From Rhodopseudomonas palustris (GTDB lineage Bacteria; Pseudomonadota; Alphaproteobacteria; Rhizobiales; Xanthobacteraceae), in contig JACRJB010000010.1 of the NCBI GenBank assembly GCA_016215605.1, forward strand, positions 62,001 through 126,000: a DNA stretch of 64,000 nucleotides. Reading direction: 5' to 3'. Positions 1-8,643 of this stretch are shown one piece after another. Numbering within the stretch: the first letter of the stretch is position 1; each line of letters starts with the position of its first letter. The notes below the pieces were generated by a model. That model saw only the letters and a list, made by a program, of their open reading frames with translations. It had not been told where the DNA came from and did not search any database. The translations under genes were made by a program, and so were the position numbers.

Positions 1-1123
1 GCTGACGCTGGACGCCGCCGGCCTGCGGGTCACCCCGGCCGACATCGACGCCGCGGTGCAGGCCTGCGACCCCGATACCGTCGAGGCGCTGAAATTCGCC
101 CGCGACCGCATCGAATTCTTCCACCGCCGGCAATTGCCGAAGGACGACCGGTTCACCGATCCGCTCGGCGTCGAGCTCGGCTGGCGCTGGAGCGCGATCG
201 AGGCGGTCGGGCTGTACGTGCCGGGCGGCACCGCGGCGTACCCGTCCTCGGTGCTGATGAACGCCATCCCCGCCAAGGTCGCCGGCGTCACGCGCGTGGT
301 GATGGTGGTGCCGTCGCCGGACGGCAAGCTCAATCCCCTGGTGCTGGCGGCGGCGCAGCTCGGCGGCGTGACCGAAATCTACCGCGTCGGCGGTGCGCAA
401 GCCGTGGCGGCGCTGGCCTACGGCACCGCGACGATCGCCCCGGTGTCGAAGATCGTCGGCCCCGGCAACGCCTATGTGGCAGCCGCCAAGCGCCAGGTGT
501 TCGGCCGCGTCGGCATCGACATGATCGCCGGCCCGTCCGAGGTCGTCGTCGTTGCCGACGCCACCGGCAATCCGGACTGGATCGCCGCCGACCTGCTGGC
601 GCAGGCCGAGCACGACGCCAATGCACAGTCGATCCTGATCACCGACGACGCAGCGCTGGCGGCCGCGGTGGAGCGCGCGGTGACGGCGCAGCTCACCACG
701 CTGCCGCGCGCCGAGATCGCGCGCGCCTCGTGGGAGGCCTATGGGGCGATCATCAAGGTCGCCCGGCTCGACGATGCGGTCGCGCTGGCGGATGCGATCG
801 CCGCCGAGCATCTCGAAATCATCACCGCCGATCCGGAAGCGTTCGCGGCCAAGATCCGCAATGCCGGCGCGATCTTCCTCGGCGCGCACACGCCGGAGGC
901 GATCGGCGACTATGTCGGCGGCTCCAACCACGTGCTGCCGACCGCGCGCTCCGCGCGGTTCTCGTCCGGCCTCGGCGTGCTCGATTTCATGAAGCGCACC
1001 TCGATCCTGAAATGCGGTCCCGAGCAGCTCGCGGCGCTGGGCCCGGCGGCGATGACGCTCGGTCACGCCGAAGGCCTCGATGCTCACGCGCGCTCGGTGG
1101 GACTGCGTCTGAATCGGCGATGA
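1..1123 (+). CDS. hisD: Histidinol dehydrogenase, 5' end outside window
   Basis: Catalyses the last two steps of histidine synthesis, the NAD-dependent oxidation of L-histidinol to histidine via histidinal, in the cytoplasm. The reading frame is open from base 2, so the N-terminus lies upstream of the window; about 373 residues are visible against a usual ~430. Conserved landmarks are [16 protein letters not shown] (dinucleotide region), [12 protein letters not shown] (zinc-ligand Gln/His region) and [11 protein letters not shown] (catalytic Glu-His). The stop codon TGA overlaps the ATG of the next gene by the ATGA arrangement, implying coupled translation. Confidence 0.97.
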   Translation, partial: LTLDAAGLRVTPADIDAAVQACDPDTVEALKFARDRIEFFHRRQLPKDDRFTDPLGVELGWRWSAIEAVGLYVPGGTAAYPSSVLMNAIPAKVAGVTRVVMVVPSPDGKLNPLVLAAAQLGGVTEIYRVGGAQAVAALAYGTATIAPVSKIVGPGNAYVAAAKRQVFGRVGIDMIAGPSEVVVVADATGNPDWIAADLLAQAEHDANAQSILITDDAALAAAVERAVTAQLTTLPRAEIARASWEAYGAIIKVARLDDAVALADAIAAEHLEIITADPEAFAAKIRNAGAIFLGAHTPEAIGDYVGGSNHVLPTARSARFSSGLGVLDFMKRTSILKCGPEQLAALGPAAMTLGHAEGLDAHARSVGLRLNRR

Positions 1124-1611
1124 GCACCTCGCAACCAGACGATTCCAACAATCGCATCGTCGCGGTGACGCTCGACGAGGAATCGATCGGACGCTCCGGT
1201 CCGGACATCGAGCACGAGCGCGCCATCGCGATCTACGATCTGGTCGAGAAGAACCTGTTCGCGCCGGAAGGCGCGGGCGAGGGGCCGTTCACGCTGCATA
1301 TCGGCATCACCGGCTCGAGGCTGATGTTCGACATCCGCCGCGAGGACGGCTCGCAGGTGATCGTGCATCTGTTGTCGCTGTCGCCGTTCCGCCGCATCGT
1401 GAAGGACTACTTCATGATCTGCGACAGCTACTACCAGGCGATCCGCACCGCGACGCCGGACAAGATCGAAGCCATCGACATGGGCCGCCGCGGCATCCAC
1501 GACGAAGGCTCGCGGACGCTGCAGGAGCGCCTCGCCGGCAAGGTCCGGATCGACTTCGAAACCGCGCGCCGGCTGTTCACGCTGATTTCGGTGCTGCATT
1601 GGAAGGGGTGA
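1120..1611 (+). CDS. UPF0262 family protein
   Basis: A 163-residue protein of the UPF0262 family, which is restricted mainly to Alphaproteobacteria and has no established biochemical role. The start is the ATG that overlaps the hisD stop by four bases. The ends of the protein are typical of the family: an N-terminal stretch with [15 protein letters not shown] and a C-terminal region ending [11 protein letters not shown]. No signal peptide or membrane segment is visible, so it is probably cytosolic. The association hisD-UPF0262-phosphatase is a recurrent alphaproteobacterial gene order. Function cannot be inferred beyond this. Confidence 0.9.
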   Translation: MSTSQPDDSNNRIVAVTLDEESIGRSGPDIEHERAIAIYDLVEKNLFAPEGAGEGPFTLHIGITGSRLMFDIRREDGSQVIVHLLSLSPFRRIVKDYFMICDSYYQAIRTATPDKIEAIDMGRRGIHDEGSRTLQERLAGKVRIDFETARRLFTLISVLHWKG

Positions 1612-1649
1612 GGCGGATGATCGTGGCAACTGCGTCCCCTGGATCTTCC

Positions 1650-1730
1650 GTCATTGCGAGCGAAGCGAAGCAATCCAAAATCCAGTGCACCGAGCTGGAT
1701 TGCTTCGTCGCTGCGCTCCTCGCAATGACG
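1650..1730. repeat. Intergenic palindromic repeat, family A
   Basis: An imperfect inverted repeat of about 81 bp, with arms CGTCATTGCGAGCGAAGCGA and its near-complement ending CTCGCAATGACG. A second copy of the same family lies at 61494-61574. Elements of this kind are frequent in Bradyrhizobium and Rhodopseudomonas intergenic regions. It could form a long hairpin in RNA, between the UPF0262 and phosphatase genes. Confidence 0.85.
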
Positions 1731-1751
1731 ATCTGATGCAGGGCTGACCGG

Positions 1752-2207
1752 ATGGCGGGACGCGCGCCGCAAGCGGTGCTGTTCGCCTGCGGCATGAACA
1801 GCGTGCGTTCGCCGATGGCCGAGGGGCTGCTGAAGCAGATCGCGCCGCGGACGATGTATGTGCGCTCGGTCGGGGTGAAGACCCAGGAGCTCGACCCGTT
1901 CGCGGTGGCGGCGATGGCCGATCTCGGTCTCGATATCTCGAAACACAAGCCGACCACCTTCGAGGAGCTCGAAGATTACGAGGGGCTGAATTTCGACCTG
2001 ATCGTGACGCTGTCGCCCGAGGCGCATCACAAGGCGCTGGAGCTGACCCGCGCCCACGCCGTCGACGTCGAATACTGGCCGACCTTCGACCCGACCGGCG
2101 CCGAAGGCAACCGCGACCAGAAGCTCGCCGCGTACCGCGAAGTCGCCGACACGCTGATGCAGCGCATCTACAAGCGCTTCGGCCGGCACAGCGGCGGCAA
2201 TGAGTAG
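1752..2207 (+). CDS. Low-molecular-weight protein-tyrosine-phosphatase family protein
   Basis: A 151-residue cytosolic protein of the LMW-PTP/arsenate-reductase-like fold. The N-terminal P-loop reads CGMNSVRS, which fits the catalytic CX5R(S/T) signature, with Cys-13 the expected nucleophile. A downstream FDPTG segment provides the Asp that acts as general acid in this family. Family members dephosphorylate phosphotyrosine or, in related branches, reduce arsenate; there is no arsenic gene nearby, so phosphatase is the better call. It lies downstream of hisD/UPF0262 on the same strand, separated from them by a palindromic repeat. The true substrate is unknown. Confidence 0.85.
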   Translation: MAGRAPQAVLFACGMNSVRSPMAEGLLKQIAPRTMYVRSVGVKTQELDPFAVAAMADLGLDISKHKPTTFEELEDYEGLNFDLIVTLSPEAHHKALELTRAHAVDVEYWPTFDPTGAEGNRDQKLAAYREVADTLMQRIYKRFGRHSGGNE

Positions 2208-2283
2208 TTGCGATCCGCATCATCGGCCTTTCGCCCGGCACGGCGTAACCTCTCCGAGCGGCCGAGACTCAGTGCCGGTGTCG

Positions 2284-2576
2284 CCCCTCACCCCAACCCT
2301 CTCCCCGCAAGAGCGGGGCGAGGGAGCTCGCTGTGCCCGGTGCGGCTCATCGCCTGAACAAACTCGCCCTTCGTTCGACCGCAGCGCTTTCACCTCTCCC
2401 CGCTCTGCGCGGGGAGAGGTCGACCCGGCGTAGCGCAGCGAAGCCGGGGCGGGTGAGGGGCCGGGCAGTGCATTCGCTCCGATGTCAGCACGTGCGGGGA
2501 GCCAGCAGCCCCTCACCCCAACCCTCTCCCCGCAACAGCGGAGCGAGGGAGCGCGCTGTGCGCGGTGGAGCTCATC
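2284..2576. repeat. Cluster of REP-like repeats, family B
   Basis: Two direct copies of a ~65-bp unit (about 2284-2350 and 2509-2575), each beginning CCCCTCACCCCAACCCTCTC and carrying a short CCCCGC..GCGGGG hairpin. Between them, at about 2390-2462, lies an inverted relative with CTCTCCCCGC..GCGGGGAGAG. The whole gap between the phosphatase and the broken ATPase (2208-2682) contains no supported gene, only these repeats. A related element lies at 54198-54346. Confidence 0.8.
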
Positions 2577-2682
2577 GTTCAAACACTCTGCCGATAGACG
2601 CGGGCCGATGCGGGCGCCGCGCATGTGAAAAGGCGCCGCCGATCTGATATTCAAACGCTGAACGCAACGCCTCCGCAGGTGA

Positions 2683-3242
2683 GTGATGATCACGCGACTT
2701 GCTGTTTCCGGCCACCGATCGTTGCGCGACGTGCGGCTGTCGCTCGGTCCGCTCAATGTCGTCACCGGCGCCAACGACACCGGCAAGTCGAGCCTGTATC
2801 GGGCACTGAAGCTGCTCGCAGACATCGCGCAGGGCCGGGTGATCCAGTCCTCGCCGCCGAAGGCGGGCTGCCGTCGACGCTGTGGGCCCGGCTGGAGATG
2901 CACCAGCACGGCCTGCTGAGACCGCTCAAGGCCGCGGAGCTGTCGGACGGCACGCTGCGCTATCTGCTGCTGATCGCCGCGCTGCTGTCGCCGCGGCCGC
3001 CCGACCTGATGATCCTCAACGAACCGGAGGCGAGCCTGCACCCCGATCTGCTGGCGCCGCTGGCCCGGTTGATTGCGGCGGCTGCGGAGCGTTCGCAGAT
3101 CATCGTGGTCTCGCACGCGTTCGGACTGGTGTCGGCGCTGGACCGGGAAGCCGACAGCCGGCAGATCGTGCTGGAGAAGCAGCTGAGCGAGACCATCGTG
3201 CAGGACCGGACGCCGCCAGCCTGGGCGTGGCCGTCGCGATAG
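2683..3242 (+). pseudogene. Broken AAA/RecF-like ATPase
   Basis: The 5' part (from 2683) encodes an ATPase N-terminus with a Walker A motif GANDTGKSS. Near 2860-2885 the frame is lost: this frame stops at 2919, while homologous-looking sequence resumes in another frame with LPSTLW, then AELSDGTLRYLLL (signature-like), LMILNEPEASLHPD (Walker B) and a C-terminus ending at 3242. The Walker A and the signature are far too close together for an AAA_21/RecF-type ATPase, so I infer a large internal deletion plus frameshift. It sits in repeat-rich DNA between the phosphatase and maf, where related genomes usually carry infA. Confidence 0.8.
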
Positions 3243-3395
3243 CGCAGGATCCCGCACCGGGCAGACCGGTTTTCCGACAAGATCATGCGCCATGGACTGG
3301 CCGGTCCTTTCGGTGGGCCGGCTGTTGTCGTTGTCCACGCCTTCCGATAGGTTCCGCGCGCCTTTCCCTGCCATCGTTCGAATCAAAAGTTCCGC

Positions 3396-4019
3396 ATGCT
3401 CGGCCGTCCCAAACTCGTTCTCGCCTCCGGCTCGCCGCGACGGCTCGCTTTGCTCAACCAGGCGGGGATCGAGCCCGACGCGCTGCGCCCGGCCGATGTC
3501 GACGAGACGCCGACCAAGGGCGAATTGCCGCGCTCTTGCGCCAACCGGCTGGCCCGCGCCAAGGCCGAGGCGGCGCTGAAAGCGGTGCAGCTCGACGACA
3601 ATCTGCGCGGCGCGTTCCTGCTCGCCGCCGACACCGTGGTGGCGGTCGGCCGCCGCATCCTGCCCAAGGCCGAGCTGGTCGACGAGGCCTCGCAATGCCT
3701 GCGGCTGCTGTCGGGCCGCAACCACCGGGTCTATACTGCGGTCTGCCTGGTGACGCCGAAGGGCAGCTTCCGCCAGCGCCTGATCGAGACCAAGGTCCGG
3801 TTCAAGCGGCTGTCGGAGGAGGACATCGACGGATATGTCGCCTCCGGCGAATGGCGCGGCAAGGCCGGCGGCTACGCCGTGCAGGGCATCGCCGGCAGCT
3901 TCGTGGTCAAGATCGTCGGCTCCTACACCAACATCGTCGGGCTGCCGCTGTACGAGACGACGTCGCTGCTCGGCGGCGAGGGCTACCCGATCCGGTTCGG
4001 CTGGCTCAATGCCTCCTGA
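3396..4019 (+). CDS. maf: Maf family nucleotide pyrophosphatase (YhdE type)
   Basis: A 207-residue Maf/HAM1-fold house-cleaning enzyme. Members hydrolyse non-canonical or excess nucleoside triphosphates (dTTP/UTP in the YhdE branch) to monophosphates in the cytosol. Visible family motifs are ASGSPRR at residues 10-16, AADTVV around residue 78, [10 protein letters not shown], and [14 protein letters not shown] near the C-terminus; the last two favour the YhdE branch over the m7GTP-specific YceF branch. Its 3' end overlaps the start of yacG by 11 bases, so the two are probably cotranslated. Confidence 0.93.
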   Translation: MLGRPKLVLASGSPRRLALLNQAGIEPDALRPADVDETPTKGELPRSCANRLARAKAEAALKAVQLDDNLRGAFLLAADTVVAVGRRILPKAELVDEASQCLRLLSGRNHRVYTAVCLVTPKGSFRQRLIETKVRFKRLSEEDIDGYVASGEWRGKAGGYAVQGIAGSFVVKIVGSYTNIVGLPLYETTSLLGGEGYPIRFGWLNAS

Positions 4020-4224
4020 CGCCTCCGACGGCGGCTCCGGCGCCACCAAGCCCGCCAAGGCCAAGCCCGTGAGAGCCAAGGCCTGCCCGATCTGCGGCAA
4101 GCCGGCGACGGAGGCCTCCCGGCCGTTCTGCAGCGAGCGCTGCCGCGACGTCGACCTCAACCGCTGGCTGTCCGGCTCCTACAAGATCCCCGCCGCCCCG
4201 GCGGACGACGACGAGGACAACTGA
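4009..4224 (+). CDS. yacG: DNA gyrase inhibitor / zinc-binding protein YacG
   Basis: A 71-residue protein with the four-cysteine zinc finger of YacG: CPIC near residue 25 followed by CSERC about 15 residues later, then the conserved [13 protein letters not shown] segment. YacG binds zinc and in Escherichia coli inhibits DNA gyrase by blocking DNA binding. The start ATG lies inside the 3' end of maf. The N-terminal Ala/Lys/Pro-rich extension and the acidic tail (DDDEDN) are typical of rhizobial members. No other start gives the motif with a sensible length. Confidence 0.92.
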   Translation: MPPDASDGGSGATKPAKAKPVRAKACPICGKPATEASRPFCSERCRDVDLNRWLSGSYKIPAAPADDDEDN

Positions 4225-4484
4225 GGCGGTCGGGCCTGCGCCCTGCCGAAGGGCTCGGCCATTGGCCCAGTCGCCGCCTCGTCGTGGCGGTGGAAGGCTC
4301 CATCCCCTTCTTGGCACCGGCCCTGTCGGGCGTTTCGCGGCTCCTCGTGGGTCGGCGGCCGCGGCGCCCGCCTTACGGAAATCCCGGCGATTTTTCCCCG
4401 ACAAAGGCACCCCCGGACGGGTGGACAGCGCCGCCGCGGCTGACTATAACCCGGCGCTCCCCCGGCCTTCGCGCCGGGCGGAAC

Positions 4485-4560
4485 GCCCAGGTAGCTCAGT
4501 TGGTAGAGCATGCGACTGAAAATCGCAGTGTCGGTGGTTCGATCCCGCCCCTGGGCACCA
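4485..4560 (+). tRNA. tRNA-Phe (GAA)
   Basis: A complete 76-nt tRNA with encoded CCA. The acceptor stem is GCCCAGG (4485-4491) pairing with CCTGGGC (4550-4556), discriminator A, then CCA. The anticodon stem TGCGA/TCGCA encloses the loop CTGAAAA with anticodon GAA at 4518-4520. The T-arm contains GGTTCGATCC. The position downstream of yacG matches the usual alphaproteobacterial arrangement. Confidence 0.98.
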
Positions 4561-5214
4561 TTTGCGGACAAGGCCGCAAACATTTCCGTTCTTGGATTGC
4601 TCATCTGGCGCTGACGGCCTGGGCATCTCTTTAATGCCGATGTTCGGGTGGCTTGGTCGACCTCGAAGCGTCGATAATTGAGCGGACAGGGCGCTTGCGA
4701 GTGTTGGTGTCGTCCGTATCCAGCCTCGCGTACATCCGTCGCGCGAGGGCATCGATCTCTCTGTAGTGAGGGATGGAACAAGACCGGGCCGACCAAGTTA
4801 TCGATGCACTGTTGGAGTGCGAGGTCGATCTGACATCAGTGCCGCGCGATACGACCCGATCTTTCGAAATACTTAGGTAGTAATCCGGATAGTCGCTCAT
4901 TACTGCCGAACGCATGCTTTTCGAACCATGTGCGCCGTTGTCATCAGCGACCACATCGATTTTTGCCAAACGTCCTCCGATCCGTGCTGTCCAGGATTGT
5001 ACAGCGGCTCATTCGTCGCCCCTTGTGCCGGGCACCGGGTCCGAAGTGCCGCTTTCGACGTCGTTCCAGATCGCTTCAGTCCAGGCGTGAATGGTCTCGC
5101 CGCCACGATGCGCAAGCCGTTCCGGTCTGCGCAGCCGATCGAAGCCATTCGAACCAGATTTGCCGTGCGAGCGCATTTCCGCTGCGACGTCGGCTTGTCC
5201 AAAGGGACCCGTCG
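4561..5214. other. 654 bp without a supported gene
   Basis: No reading frame here shows a recognisable family, and the only longer frames are low-complexity or antisense to the tRNA. A minus-strand frame at 4631-4969 (112 codons) cannot be excluded as a small hypothetical protein but has no supporting motif. The segment ACTTAGGTAGTA at 4871-4882 resembles one at 8524-8535. Confidence 0.5.
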
Positions 5215-5820
5215 ATGAACAAGCCGACGCTATCGAATAGATCAGACAGCTCTCCCGCGGAGGATGTCGACCGCACCCAACAACATGACCGCGGACTTGC
5301 CCCCGATGCCGAACATGCGGCGGCCAATCCCAAAGAGGTCGGAGTCGCCATCGCGCATCAACTGGCGGCGCCGCTCACGGCGCTGCTTCTCAACATCAAC
5401 GAACTGAAGCGGCTGGCCCAAGACACCGACGATGTGACGTGCGAGAGCCGGACGCTGGTCATCGACCGCGCCCTGGACGAGGCCGAAAGGCTCTCCGAAA
5501 TCGTCGAAAGCTTCAACAGATTCGAACGGCCGCGCGAGCCGGAGCTTGCGGTCGCGATCGGATACGAAATCCTCCGATGGCTGAAGGACGCCAGCGCCGG
5601 GGATTGTAAAGGGCAGCTCGATCTCTCGCGTTTCCGGAAGCTGACGATGCGTGAGCAGCAAGTGCTGGAGCTGGTCGCTACCGGCTGCTCCAGCAAGGAA
5701 GGCGCGATTCGGATGGATATCAGTCCACGGACTTTCGAGGCTCACCGCGCCCAGATCATGCGCAAACTCGGCGTCCGGACCGCGGCCCAGTTGATCCGTC
5801 TGGCGCTCTCGGAGCGCTAA
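5215..5820 (+). CDS. LuxR-family regulator with histidine-kinase-like H-box region
   Basis: A 201-residue soluble protein. Residues ~40-110 contain VAIAHQLAAPLTALLLNINE, which looks like the phosphoacceptor H-box of a HisKA dimerisation domain (His followed by a P-L-T-A pattern), but no ATPase domain follows. Residues ~140-200 form a LuxR/FixJ-type helix-turn-helix (LTMREQQVLELVATGCSSKE, then SPRTFEAHRAQIMRKLG). There is no receiver domain. It probably binds DNA and may receive signals or phosphate through the H-box region; the next gene is a hybrid kinase. The ATG at 5215 is chosen because upstream in-frame codons read as Arg-rich nonsense. Confidence 0.8.
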   Translation: MNKPTLSNRSDSSPAEDVDRTQQHDRGLAPDAEHAAANPKEVGVAIAHQLAAPLTALLLNINELKRLAQDTDDVTCESRTLVIDRALDEAERLSEIVESFNRFERPREPELAVAIGYEILRWLKDASAGDCKGQLDLSRFRKLTMREQQVLELVATGCSSKEGAIRMDISPRTFEAHRAQIMRKLGVRTAAQLIRLALSER

Positions 5821-5851
5821 CGCGTGGTCCTCTGCGCGAATGCGGCTTCTT

Positions 5852-5890
5852 CACAAGGCTGAGGCCGATTCTCCACAAGGCTGATGCCGA
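5852..5890. repeat. Tandem 17-bp direct repeat upstream of the hybrid kinase
   Basis: Two copies, CACAAGGCTGAGGCCGA (5852-5868) and CACAAGGCTGATGCCGA (5874-5890), differ at one base and are spaced 22 bp apart, about two helical turns. They lie 25-60 bp before the kinase start. They could be binding sites for a dimeric regulator; this is inference only. Confidence 0.5.
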
Positions 5891-5914
5891 GGCGGGCGAC
5901 CCGATGAGGAATCC

Positions 5915-7813
5915 ATGAACGATCAGATCGCCAAGGATCCGCTTGCCCGGGACATGTACCGGTTGGCAGTGGAAGCATGTCCAAACGGATTGGTGATGAT
6001 CGGCGGCGCCGGCGAGATTGTGATGGTCAACTCGGAAGTCGAACAGCAATTCGGCTATCGGCGGGACGAGCTGATCGGAATGCCGGTGGAAATGCTGTTG
6101 CCGGAGCGGTTGCGCGGGCGCCGCGGGAGCCACCGCAACGGCTACCTCAAGGCAGCGGGTCACGATCGGGAGGAGGACACCTCTTCGATGACCAGCCACG
6201 ATCTGTTCGGGCTGCGCAAGAACGGAAGCGAATTTCCGGTGGAAGTCGGCTTCAACTCGGTCGACTGCAACGATCAGGTCCTGGTCCTCAGCGTCATCAT
6301 CGATGTCAGCCAGCGTAAACAGATCGAGCGATTGAAGGACGAATTCATCTCGACCGTGAGCCACGAATTGCGGACGCCGCTGACCTCGATCGCCGGATCG
6401 CTGGGGCTGCTGACCGGACACTGGGGTGGCAAGCTTCCGGAAGCAGCCGAGCGGCTGTTGACGATCGCACACAACAACAGCCAGCGTCTGGTGCGCCTGA
6501 TCAACGACATTCTCGACATCGAGAAGTTGGATGCGGGCCGCGTCGCGTTCAATTTCGTGCGGATCGAGGCGCGCCTCGTGATCGCGCAGGCGATCGAGGA
6601 AAGCGGTGGATTCGCCGATCGTTTCGGCGTCAAAGTCGAATTCGATCCGGCCTCGGTCGATACCGAAGTCAATGTCGATCCCGACCGGCTGTCGCAGGTC
6701 GTCACCAATCTGTTGTCCAATGCGATCAAGTTCTCGGCCGCCGGCGGCGTGGTCAATGTCGGGCTTGCCTGCGACGGCGAACTGATCCGGATCACGGTTC
6801 GCGATCACGGCGGCGGAATTCCGGAGAACTTCAAGTCGCACGTCTTCGACAAATTCTCGCAAGCCGACGGGACGCTCTCGAAGGAAAAGGGTGGTACCGG
6901 CCTCGGGCTCAGTATCGTCAAGCAATTGACCGAACGCCTCGGCGGCAAGGTGTCCTTCGCGGACGCGGTCGGCGGCGGCACGGTGTTCAGCATCGAGCTT
7001 CCCAAGTGGGACGGCGCGGCGCCCGGCGATCTCGATGCCGACGCGGAAGCGGGCGCCATCCGGATCTTGCTGTGCGCCGACGATCGGACTGCGGCCGACG
7101 AGTACCGGAGGCAATTCGGGCTGGTGGGTTTCTCGGTCGATTTTGCGTCGACCGCCGCGGCCGCCACGGCCCGGCTCGATGCGCATCCCTACGCGGCGGC
7201 GCTTGTCGATCTGCCGTTTCATGACGGCGACGGCATCGACCTGATCCGGCGGGCGCGCTCGATGAGCCGCTATCGCGAGACGCCGATCGTGGTGATCGCG
7301 GAAGATTCCGCCCGCCAACGCCGGGAAATCAGGTCGTCCGGACCGAACGTACTGGAGTGGATCAACAAGCCGATCGATTTCGAGGTGCTGTCGCCGATCC
7401 TGCGCGAGGCGATATCGCCGCAGATTCGCGAGCGCCACCGCGTTCTGCATCTCGACGACGATCCCGACGTGCTGGCGCGCGTTGCCATTGAACTGTCCCC
7501 AATGGCCGAGGTGGTGTCGGTCGCCGACCTGGAGAGCGCGCGGCGCTGCCTTTGCAGCAACCGTATCGATCTTGCGGTCCTCGACATGGAGATCGGCAGC
7601 GAGTCCGGGCTCGATCTGATCCCCGATCTTCACGACGCCGCGGGAAATCCGGTGCCAGTGGTGCTGTTCTCGGTGCACAGCGAATCCACCATGTCGGTGG
7701 AGCAGGTTCGCTACAGATTGTCGAAAGTGAACGGATCGCTGTCGAGTCTGGCCGCGGTGGTTCGCGACCGGTTGGCGATGGTGCCGCTTTACGCAGCCAA
7801 GGGCGAGCTATGA
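5915..7813 (+). CDS. Hybrid sensor histidine kinase: PAS, HisKA, HATPase, two receivers
   Basis: A 632-residue soluble sensor kinase with no membrane segment. Order: PAS domain (residues ~15-135), HisKA with H-box STVSHELRTPLTS (His-150), HATPase with N-box LSQVVTNLLSNAIKF (~259-273), DHGGGIP and GGTGLGLSIVKQL (~326-338). Two receiver-like domains follow. The first (~382-500) has a phosphoacceptor candidate Asp-432 but a weakly conserved acidic pocket; the second (~508-625) has LHLDDDP and Asp-557. The stop overlaps the next gene (ATGA), so the kinase and the receiver-Hpt protein are translated together and likely form one phosphorelay. Signal unknown; a PAS domain suggests redox, light or small-ligand sensing. 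Confidence 0.93.
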   Translation: MNDQIAKDPLARDMYRLAVEACPNGLVMIGGAGEIVMVNSEVEQQFGYRRDELIGMPVEMLLPERLRGRRGSHRNGYLKAAGHDREEDTSSMTSHDLFGLRKNGSEFPVEVGFNSVDCNDQVLVLSVIIDVSQRKQIERLKDEFISTVSHELRTPLTSIAGSLGLLTGHWGGKLPEAAERLLTIAHNNSQRLVRLINDILDIEKLDAGRVAFNFVRIEARLVIAQAIEESGGFADRFGVKVEFDPASVDTEVNVDPDRLSQVVTNLLSNAIKFSAAGGVVNVGLACDGELIRITVRDHGGGIPENFKSHVFDKFSQADGTLSKEKGGTGLGLSIVKQLTERLGGKVSFADAVGGGTVFSIELPKWDGAAPGDLDADAEAGAIRILLCADDRTAADEYRRQFGLVGFSVDFASTAAAATARLDAHPYAAALVDLPFHDGDGIDLIRRARSMSRYRETPIVVIAEDSARQRREIRSSGPNVLEWINKPIDFEVLSPILREAISPQIRERHRVLHLDDDPDVLARVAIELSPMAEVVSVADLESARRCLCSNRIDLAVLDMEIGSESGLDLIPDLHDAAGNPVPVVLFSVHSESTMSVEQVRYRLSKVNGSLSSLAAVVRDRLAMVPLYAAKGEL

Positions 7814-8514
7814 GCCTGTCGAGAATCCTGCATGTCGATGACGAAGCCGACATCCGCGAGGTCGTCGCGATTTCACTCGGGCTCGATCCCGAATTCAGCA
7901 ACCGGAGCTGCGGATCCGGCGCAGAGGCATTGGCGGTGGCCGCCGATTGGTTGCCCGATATCATCCTGATGGATGTGATGATGCCGGTGATGGACGGACC
8001 GGCGACGCTGGCGCTGCTGCGGGACAATCCACTCACCGCTTCCGTTCCCGTCGTGTTCATGACCGCCCGGGCGCAGACTCGCGAGCTCGACCATTTTCGC
8101 GCCCTTGGCGCCGTCGGCGTGATCGCGAAGCCGTTCGATCCGATGACCCTGGCGGCCGCGGTGCGGGCCCAGCTTCGCCCCGCGGCGGATCCATTGGATG
8201 CGTTGCGCGCCAATTTCCTGAAGCGGCTTGGAAAGGACATTGCGGCGCTGGTTGCTCTACGCGCGCAGCTCGTGGACGGCTCCGACATAACGCCCGTTTT
8301 GTCCGGAATCCGCAAGATCGCGCACGGCCTCGCCGGCGCCGGCGGAATCTTCGGCTTCGCTGCGATCAGCGCGGCGGCCGTCGCACTGGAAGAAGCCGTG
8401 ATCGCCGGTCGGCTCGACCCCGGACCCGACGCGGCGGTGGACGACGCGATCGGATTGCTGATCGCGCACAGCGCGCAACACGAGTCTGCGATGCCTGGCG
8501 CAAGCGGCTCATAG
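7810..8514 (+). CDS. Response regulator with C-terminal Hpt domain
   Basis: A 234-residue protein with an N-terminal CheY-like receiver (HVDDEAD at 9-15, phosphoacceptor Asp-55 in LMDVMMPVMDG, Thr in FMTARA, Lys in AKPFD) and a C-terminal histidine phosphotransfer domain with IAHGLAGAGGIFGF, where His-182 is the expected phospho-site. This combination suits an intermediate step in a multistep phosphorelay between the upstream hybrid kinase and a downstream output such as the dual-receiver protein. It starts on an ATG overlapping the kinase stop. No DNA-binding or enzymatic output domain is present. Confidence 0.92.
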   Translation: MSLSRILHVDDEADIREVVAISLGLDPEFSNRSCGSGAEALAVAADWLPDIILMDVMMPVMDGPATLALLRDNPLTASVPVVFMTARAQTRELDHFRALGAVGVIAKPFDPMTLAAAVRAQLRPAADPLDALRANFLKRLGKDIAALVALRAQLVDGSDITPVLSGIRKIAHGLAGAGGIFGFAAISAAAVALEEAVIAGRLDPGPDAAVDDAIGLLIAHSAQHESAMPGASGS

Positions 8515-8643
8515 CGGTCCGACACCTAGGTAGTTCTACGCGAAAAACTTAGTCCCTCGTTAGTCGTCGTCTGTTCTGATCGATTGCCGACTATTGCGCG
8601 CGGGACGGCAACGACGCCGTCGGATTTCAGTTGGAGTACGTTC

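Noticed and set aside
4179-4796. Minus-strand open frames across the tRNA-Phe region
   Set aside because: They are antisense to the tRNA (typical GRDRTTDTAIFSRM pattern) and have no family support.
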